From NCBI GenBank assembly GCA_965116665.1, contig OZ220709.1:3100001-3164000 (forward strand): 64,000 nucleotides of DNA, read 5' to 3'. Both the position numbers and the translations under genes were made by a program. Source of the stretch: Aldehydirespirator sp965116665 (GTDB lineage: Bacteria; Actinomycetota; Acidimicrobiia; Acidimicrobiales; Aldehydirespiratoraceae). This document shows, piece by piece, positions 52,251 to 64,000 of this stretch. Under the pieces are notes generated by a model, which saw only the letters and a list, made by a program, of their open reading frames with translations, made no database searches and had not been told where the DNA came from. The stretch's first letter is position 1. Each line of letters opens with the position of its first letter.

Positions 52251-52622
52251 TCAGGACTCCTTCTTGACGCCGTAGCGGCTGCGGGCCTTCTTCCGCTCGT
52301 GCACGCCCGCGGTGTCGAGAGTGCCCCGAACGACCTTGTAGCGCACGCCGGGAAGGTCTCTCACCCGGCCGCCCCGCACCAGCACGATCGAGTGCTCCTG
52401 GAGGTTGTGGCCCTCGCCGGGAATGTAGGCGGTGATCTCCACGCCGGTGGTGAGGCGGACACGGGCCACCTTGCGCAGTGCGGAGTTCGGCTTCTTGGGG
52501 GTGGCGGTGTAGACCCGGGTGCACACTCCCCGCCGCTGGGGCGCGCCCTGCAGAGCGGGTGTCGACTCCTTGCGGCGCTTCGACTGGCGGCCCTTGCGGA
52601 CCAGCTGCTGGATGGTAGGCAT
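52251..52622 (-). CDS. rpsL: 30S ribosomal protein S12 with Arg at position 88
   Basis: A 123-residue decoding-centre protein. MPTIQQLVRKGRQSKRRKES, TRVYTATPKKPNSALRKVARV, GEGHNLQEHSIVLVRGGR and VRDLPGVRYKVVRGTLD are family blocks. Lys43 is wild type, but residue 88, almost always Lys, is Arg (AGA at 52359-52361). K88R is a known streptomycin-resistance substitution in mycobacteria and the equivalent E. coli position. It is first of rpsL-rpsG-fusA-tuf-rpsJ and is itself preceded by a 23-codon mini-ORF. Confidence 0.98.
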   Translation of the reverse strand: MPTIQQLVRKGRQSKRRKESTPALQGAPQRRGVCTRVYTATPKKPNSALRKVARVRLTTGVEITAYIPGEGHNLQEHSIVLVRGGRVRDLPGVRYKVVRGTLDTAGVHERKKARSRYGVKKES

Positions 52623-52645
52623 CTGCTGCGGGAGTTCCTTCGTTA

Positions 52646-52717
52646 TCAGCCGGTACGACGACTGCCGGCATTGCTGCCGGCGTGGCGGCCTATCAGCCGG
52701 GTCGGGATGGTAGGCAT
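52646..52717 (-). CDS. 23-codon mini-ORF copying the rpsL start (possible leader)
   Basis: ATG 52717 starts a 23-residue ORF beginning MPTIPTRLIGRHAG; its stop is 23 bp before rpsL. AAGGAAC plus ATGCCTACCATCC occur at both starts, 95 bp apart, so the ribosome-binding site and first four codons (Met-Pro-Thr-Ile) of rpsL are duplicated. A CCGGCTGATA stretch is also repeated. Could be a coupling or attenuating leader, or just a scar. Confidence 0.4.
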   Translation of the reverse strand: MPTIPTRLIGRHAGSNAGSRRTG

Positions 52718-52764
52718 GCGGGGGTTGTTCCTTGGCGGTAGCCGGCGTTGAGCCGGACGGGGAA

Positions 52765-52792
52765 GTCTAGGGGCGCGCGAGGACGGTTCGAC
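52765..52792 (-). promoter_or_regulatory. predicted promoter of the rpsL (str) operon
   Basis: Minus strand TCGAAC (52792-52787), 16-bp spacer, TAGACT (52770-52765), about 50 bp before the mini-ORF and 145 bp before rpsL. Confidence 0.4.
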
Positions 52793-52828
52793 GCCCCCGC
52801 CACGCGATCGGTGTGCGAGCCGGGACGG

Positions 52829-56782
<3,954 letters not shown>

Positions 56783-56830
56783 GTGAGTCCGTCTTTCGTT
56801 CGTGCGTCCGTTGCGTTCTTGTCTGCTGGA

Positions 56831-60415
<3,585 letters not shown>

Positions 60416-60534
60416 GTGATACTCCCGAGGGCCGGCTGATCTGGGATCACGTGGTCGCGCGTGCGCGCGTCAGCATTGAGGAATTAGCCACGGGAGCCGC
60501 CTCCCAGCGCGCACAGACGACCACGGTAAGTGAA

Positions 60535-60563
60535 AGGCTAGCCCGCGGCACGCCCGACCGCAA
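60535..60563 (-). promoter_or_regulatory. predicted promoter of rpoB-rpoC
   Basis: Minus strand TTGCGG (60563-60558), 17-bp spacer, TAGCCT (60540-60535), about 120 bp upstream of rpoB in the 223-bp gap after the phosphatase gene. Confidence 0.55.
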
Positions 60564-60638
60564 CCAGCCTGGCGGCGCGATCAGCGCGAGATTAGCGGCT
60601 GTCGCACCGCCGCGCCGCAATCGGGCCCCGCCCAGCTC

Positions 60639-61406
60639 TCAGGAAAGCAGCTGGGCCCGGACGGTGTCGATGTCGGCGTCGCTGGCACCCGCGGCCGACA
60701 GGAAGCCGGCCGCGCCGCCCCACTGGTCGTGAAGCTCCTGCCGGGTGGCGAGAATGACCGCGGGCCGGGCCTCCCACAGCGGAGCGAAGCCGGCCGGATC
60801 GAGGCCGAAGTCCTCGAGCATCGGCTGCAGCGACCTGGCTTCGGTGTGATCTCGCTGGAGGCTGGGGCGACGCTGCGACGACAGCGCGTAGTCGGCCGCC
60901 ACATGCTCGGCGGCCACCCCGGCCAGGTCCAGCAGGAGCATCGAGGCCACGCCGGTGCGGTCCTTGCCCGCCGTGCAGTGGATCACGACCGGATCGCCCA
61001 CCCCGACCTGCCGGGCGATCGTCACGAAGGACGGGCCGAAGTTCTTGAGGATGCGCACGTAGCCGGCCACCATCTCAGCCTCGCCGTAGAACTTGATCTC
61101 GCCCTCGACTATGCGCTCGTAGATCGTGCGGGTCCGGAACGTCTCGTCGCTCGTCATCGGCATCCGCACGTAGGACGCCCCCGCCGGGAGCCGGTCGGGA
61201 GACTCCGATACCTCGGCCTCCGAGCGCAGGTCGAAGACGTGACGGATGCCGGCGGCCTCCAATCGGCCCAGGTCGGCGTCGGTCAGGGTGGAGAGCCGGT
61301 CGGCCCGGTACACCAGGCCGGTGCGGATCGAGCCTCCACCGGCGACGGGCAGGCCGCCGAGGTCGCGGAAGTTGCTCGGGCCGTCCAGCTCCACCCACCG
61401 GTCCAT
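60639..61406 (-). CDS. protein tyrosine/serine phosphatase (DSP/PtpB-like)
   Basis: 255 residues with the phosphatase P-loop HCTAGKDRTGV (nucleophile C144, R150), NFRDLGGLPV near the N-terminus and VYRADRLSTLTDADLGRL, the pattern of the Mycobacterium PtpB / tyrosine-protein phosphatase Y family that can act on phosphotyrosine, phosphoserine or phosphoinositides. No signal peptide, so it acts inside the cell unless exported without one. Starts ATG 61406 on its own and sits between rplL and rpoB, a place where other bacteria have nothing; no link to transcription is known. Confidence 0.85.
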   Translation of the reverse strand: MDRWVELDGPSNFRDLGGLPVAGGGSIRTGLVYRADRLSTLTDADLGRLEAAGIRHVFDLRSEAEVSESPDRLPAGASYVRMPMTSDETFRTRTIYERIVEGEIKFYGEAEMVAGYVRILKNFGPSFVTIARQVGVGDPVVIHCTAGKDRTGVASMLLLDLAGVAAEHVAADYALSSQRRPSLQRDHTEARSLQPMLEDFGLDPAGFAPLWEARPAVILATRQELHDQWGGAAGFLSAAGASDADIDTVRAQLLS

Positions 61407-61470
61407 CGGACTACCTCGGCTGGTGCTGCGCCGTCGGTGCTGCCGGTTCCGGCCGCGACCGGTTGCCGCG

Positions 61471-61854
61471 TCAGACGAGCTCGACCTCGGCGCCGACGGC
61501 CTCCAGCGCGGCCTTGGCCTTGTCGGCGTCGTCCTTGGGAAGGCCCTCGAGCACGGGCCTGGGCGCGTTGTCGACCAGCTCCTTGGCTTCCTTGAGCCCG
61601 AGCGAGGTGAGGCTGCGCACCTCCTTGATCACCTGGATCTTCTTGTCGCCGACCGCGGACAGCACGACGTTGAAGGAGTTCTTGGCCTCCTCGTCCTCAG
61701 CGGCCGCGTCTCCAGCCGCGGGGGCCGCCACCGCGACCGCAGCCGGCGCGGCCGCCTTCACATCGAAGCGCTCCTCGAACTCCTTGAGCAGTTCGCTCAG
61801 CTCGAGCACGGTCATCTGCGAGATCGAATCGAGGATCTCTTCTTTGGTTGCCAT
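61471..61854 (-). CDS. rplL: 50S ribosomal protein L7/L12
   Basis: A 127-residue stalk protein that recruits translation factors. MATKEEILDSISQMTVLELSELL is the dimerising N-terminus; an Ala/Pro hinge follows, then the C-terminal domain with KIQVIKEVRSLTSLGLKEAKELVDNAPRPV. Standard. It lies 3 bp after rplJ. Confidence 0.98.
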   Translation of the reverse strand: MATKEEILDSISQMTVLELSELLKEFEERFDVKAAAPAAVAVAAPAAGDAAAEDEEAKNSFNVVLSAVGDKKIQVIKEVRSLTSLGLKEAKELVDNAPRPVLEGLPKDDADKAKAALEAVGAEVELV

Positions 61855-61857
61855 TGT

Positions 61858-62430
61858 TCAGGCCTCCTGTGTCTCGGATGGTTGTTGGTCGTCGGTTCCG
61901 GTGCTGCGGGTGTCGATGAGCGCCTTGAGCCCGTAGGCGAAGCCGCGGGGCAGTGCCTGCAGCAGGCCGGCGAACTCGGTCAGGGGCGCACCGAAGGCGC
62001 CTGCGAGCTGGGCGAGGAGCAGGTCGCGTGGGGGAAGCTCGGCCAGGGCGACCAAGTCCTCGGGGCCGAGGACCTTGGTGCCCAGCACCCCTCCCTTGAG
62101 CACCAGGTCCCGGTTGGCCCGGGAGAAGTCTCTGAGGGCCTTGGCCACCGCGGCCGCGTCGCCGCGGCCGCCCTCGCCGACGAAGGCGATGGCGGTCGGA
62201 CCGGTGAGCAGATGGGCGACGTCGATGCCCAGATCGGCCACCGCCAGTCGCACCATGGTGTTCTTGTAGATGGTGTAGGTGCCGCCCGCGGCGCGCAGGG
62301 ACCGGCGCAGTTCGGCCATCTGGGTGACGTTCAGGCCGCGGTACTCGGTCAGCAGGGCCGCATCGCTGGCCGCCAGCCGGTCGCGCACTTCGGCGACGAC
62401 GGCCGCCTTCTCGGGCCTAGGGACTGTCAT
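61858..62430 (-). CDS. rplJ: 50S ribosomal protein L10
   Basis: A 190-residue stalk base that holds L7/L12 dimers. Start ATG 62430 (MTVPRPEKAAVVAEVRDRL) with GAGGAAGG upstream; a 12-residue longer frame is less likely. LLTEYRGLNVTQMAELRRSLR and GTYTIYKNTMVRLAV are family blocks. The 100-bp gap to rplA may hold an L10-type autoregulatory leader; a GGGCCGGCCGGCCC palindrome is visible there, but I could not build the full structure. Confidence 0.97.
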   Translation of the reverse strand: MTVPRPEKAAVVAEVRDRLAASDAALLTEYRGLNVTQMAELRRSLRAAGGTYTIYKNTMVRLAVADLGIDVAHLLTGPTAIAFVGEGGRGDAAAVAKALRDFSRANRDLVLKGGVLGTKVLGPEDLVALAELPPRDLLLAQLAGAFGAPLTEFAGLLQALPRGFAYGLKALIDTRSTGTDDQQPSETQEA

Positions 62431-62530
62431 GGTTGCCTTCCTCGTCCGGCGGGCCGGCCGGCCCATTGGTGCTCCCCGCGGAGCGCACCGGATGTCTCAG
62501 GTGAGCGTGGCGATCTGCGATCCTACCGGG

Positions 62531-63229
62531 TCAGTCGTCGGCTCCGACCCCGGCCGGGTCGACGCGAACGGCCGGACCCATAGAGGAGCTGAGCACCACC
62601 TTCTTCACGTACTTGCCCTTGGCTGCGGGCGGCTTGGCCCGCTGGAGCTCCGACAGGACCGCCCGGAGGTTCTTCACCAGGTCCTCCTCCGCGAAGGACG
62701 CCCTGCCGATGGGGACGTGCACGTTGGCGAAGCGGTCGGTCCGGTACTCGACCTTGCCCCCCTTGAACTCCTCGATGGTGCGCTCCACGTCGTTGGTGAC
62801 GGTGCCGGTCTTGGGGTTGGGCATCAGACCGCGGGGACCCAGGATGCGGCCCAGCTTGCCGACCACCGGCATCATGTCGGGCGTGGCGATGGCCACGTCG
62901 AAGTCGGTCATGCCCGCCTGGACCTGCTCGGCCAGGTCCTCCGCTCCCACGAGGTCGGCACCGGCCTGCTGGGCCTTGGTGGCGGTCTCGCCCTGCGCGA
63001 ACACCGCGACCCGCACCTCCTTGCCGGTGCCCGACGGCAGTGAGATCGTGCCCCGCATCATCTGGTCGGCCTTGCGGGGATCGACCCCGAGCCTCACGAC
63101 CACGTCGACGCTCTCATCGAAGCGCCGCTTGGCCAGGTTCTTCACCAGGCTCACCGCGTCCGTGTCGTTGTGGAGGTGCAGGCGGTCGAAGCTCTTGGCC
63201 GCGTCCGCATGCTTCTTGCCCTTGGCCAT
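62531..63229 (-). CDS. rplA: 50S ribosomal protein L1
   Basis: A 232-residue mobile stalk protein that moves the E-site tRNA; in E. coli it represses its own operon. VDVVVRLGVDPRKADQMMRGTI, SLPSGTGKEVRVAVFAQGE and GRILGPRGLMPNPKTGTV are conserved. It lies 30 bp after rplK. Confidence 0.98.
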   Translation of the reverse strand: MAKGKKHADAAKSFDRLHLHNDTDAVSLVKNLAKRRFDESVDVVVRLGVDPRKADQMMRGTISLPSGTGKEVRVAVFAQGETATKAQQAGADLVGAEDLAEQVQAGMTDFDVAIATPDMMPVVGKLGRILGPRGLMPNPKTGTVTNDVERTIEEFKGGKVEYRTDRFANVHVPIGRASFAEEDLVKNLRAVLSELQRAKPPAAKGKYVKKVVLSSSMGPAVRVDPAGVGADD

Positions 63230-63259
63230 GCTTGCTCCCGTGCCGCTCCGCTTGATCCC

Positions 63260-63685
63260 TTAGACGACGCTGATGCCCATGGACCGGGCCGTGCCCTCGA
63301 TCTGCGCCTTGGCCGCCTCCAGGTCGTTGGCGTTCAGGTCGGGCATCTTCACCTCGGCGATCTCAACCAGTTGCGCGTCGGTGATGGTGCCCACCGACTC
63401 GCGGCCCGGCTCCTCGGCCGCCTTCTCGAGACCGGCGGCGGTGCGGATCAAATACGATGTCGGAGGGGTCTTGGTGATGAATGTGAAGGACCGGTCCTCG
63501 TAGATCGTGATCTCTGCCGGGATGATCTGGCCCCGCTTGTCCTCGGTGCGTGCGTTGTAGTCCTTGCAGAAGTCCATGATGGCCACGCCGTGGGGGCCCA
63601 GCGCGGTGCCCACCGGCGGCGCGGGGGTGGCCTGGCCGGCGGGGATCTGGATCTTCACTACGGCGGCGACCGGCTTGCGTGCCAT
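63260..63685 (-). CDS. rplK: 50S ribosomal protein L11
   Basis: A 141-residue protein of the GTPase-associated centre, where thiopeptides bind. VAAVVKIQIPAGQATPAPPVG, GPHGVAIMDFCKDYNART and KMPDLNANDLEAAKAQIEGTARSMGI are the family blocks. It starts about 79 bp after the end of nusG and leads rplA-rplJ-rplL. Confidence 0.98.
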   Translation of the reverse strand: MARKPVAAVVKIQIPAGQATPAPPVGTALGPHGVAIMDFCKDYNARTEDKRGQIIPAEITIYEDRSFTFITKTPPTSYLIRTAAGLEKAAEEPGRESVGTITDAQLVEIAEVKMPDLNANDLEAAKAQIEGTARSMGISVV

Positions 63686-63764
63686 TCGGACTCTCTCAGA
63701 CTTGTGTGGGACGAACGGGGAAGTGTGGCGGGATCGGTGGCCGGCTACAACCCCGCAGGCGGGC

Positions 63765-64000
63765 CTACAGCCGGGCCACCTGCGCGAACTCGAGCTCTAC
63801 GGGCGTCTCGCGGCCGAAGATGTTGACCAGCACCTTCACCTTGAGCTGGTCCTCGTTGATCTCGATGATCTCGCCGGAGAAGTCGGCGAAGGGGCCGTCC
63901 TTGACCCGGACGGTCTCCCCAATGCCGTACTCGAACATCGGCTTGGCCCGCTTGGACGCCTCACGGGACCGGTCGGCCTCCACCCCGAGGAAGGCTTCGA
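63765..64000 (-). CDS. nusG: transcription termination/antitermination factor NusG, C-terminal part
   Basis: Only the end of NusG is in the window; the frame stays open to base 64000. The visible 78 residues include the KOW domain (GIGETVRVKDGPFADFSGEI, IEINEDQLKVKVLVNIFGRE, TPVELEFAQVARL), which contacts Rho or S10. The preceding KRAKPMFEYG link is usual. The N-terminal RNA-polymerase-binding domain lies beyond the edge. The order nusG-rplK-rplA is universal. Confidence 0.95.
   Translation of the reverse strand, partial: EAFLGVEADRSREASKRAKPMFEYGIGETVRVKDGPFADFSGEIIEINEDQLKVKVLVNIFGRETPVELEFAQVARL

Overview
The window is a GC-rich chromosomal segment from an actinobacterium. The gene order (rif/str, S10, spc and alpha ribosomal clusters run together, then truA, rplM, rpsI, glmM, glmS, acpS, nnr, alr, tsaE, tsaB, tsaD, groES, groEL), the GuaB3-type IMP dehydrogenase paralogue beside guaA, the short-lid Adk and the protein sequences fit Actinomycetota. 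An Acidimicrobiia-like lineage is my best guess, made from protein appearance only and not from a database search. Almost every housekeeping gene lies on the minus strand.

Layout. 1-2362 (+): the end of a cystathionine beta-synthase and a cystathionine gamma-synthase/lyase, a transsulfuration pair. 2388-6155 (-): guaA, guaB3, a NUDIX hydrolase and a 55-residue protein. 6279-8416 (-): groES-groEL with a promoter and CIRCE operator. 8459-14648 (-): acpS, nnr, alr, a P1 peptidase, tsaE, tsaB and tsaD in a tight, mostly overlapping operon, with a 37-bp tandem array grown from the tsaD 3' end. 14697-20489 (-): an oversized glmS, glmM, rpsI and rplM. 20490-22791: an accessory insertion with dispersed repeats, a murA fragment and a DUF4143-type ATPase. 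22792-38408 (-): truA, rplQ, rpoA, rpsD, rpsK, rpsM, rpmJ, infA, adk, secY and the spc/S10 ribosomal genes up to rplC. 38690-41065 (+): an AI-2E-family permease, a 94-bp tandem array and a TrpC-like gene. 41079-48467: an accessory island. 48058-64000 (-): rpsJ, tuf, fusA, rpsG, rpsL, rpoC, rpoB, a phosphatase, rplL, rplJ, rplA, rplK and the end of nusG.

The most interesting part is the roughly 6.6-kb island at 41496-48051, set inside the translation cluster between two near-identical copies of a block holding rpsJ and the last 24 codons of tuf (one substitution and one 1-nt indel over about 416 bp). It carries three plus-strand genes with visibly lower GC than their surroundings: a translationally coupled pair of unrecognised proteins (240 and 946 residues) and a single-chain restriction-modification enzyme that joins a PD-(D/E)xK nuclease domain, an N6-adenine methylase and a target-recognition domain. 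No recombinase is visible. I read it as a defence island whose two-gene module may be undescribed. Secondary points are a naturally Arg88 ribosomal protein S12, a GuaB3 without its catalytic cysteine, mini-ORFs before rpsL and rpsG that copy each gene's own start site, and a 1155-residue GlmS.
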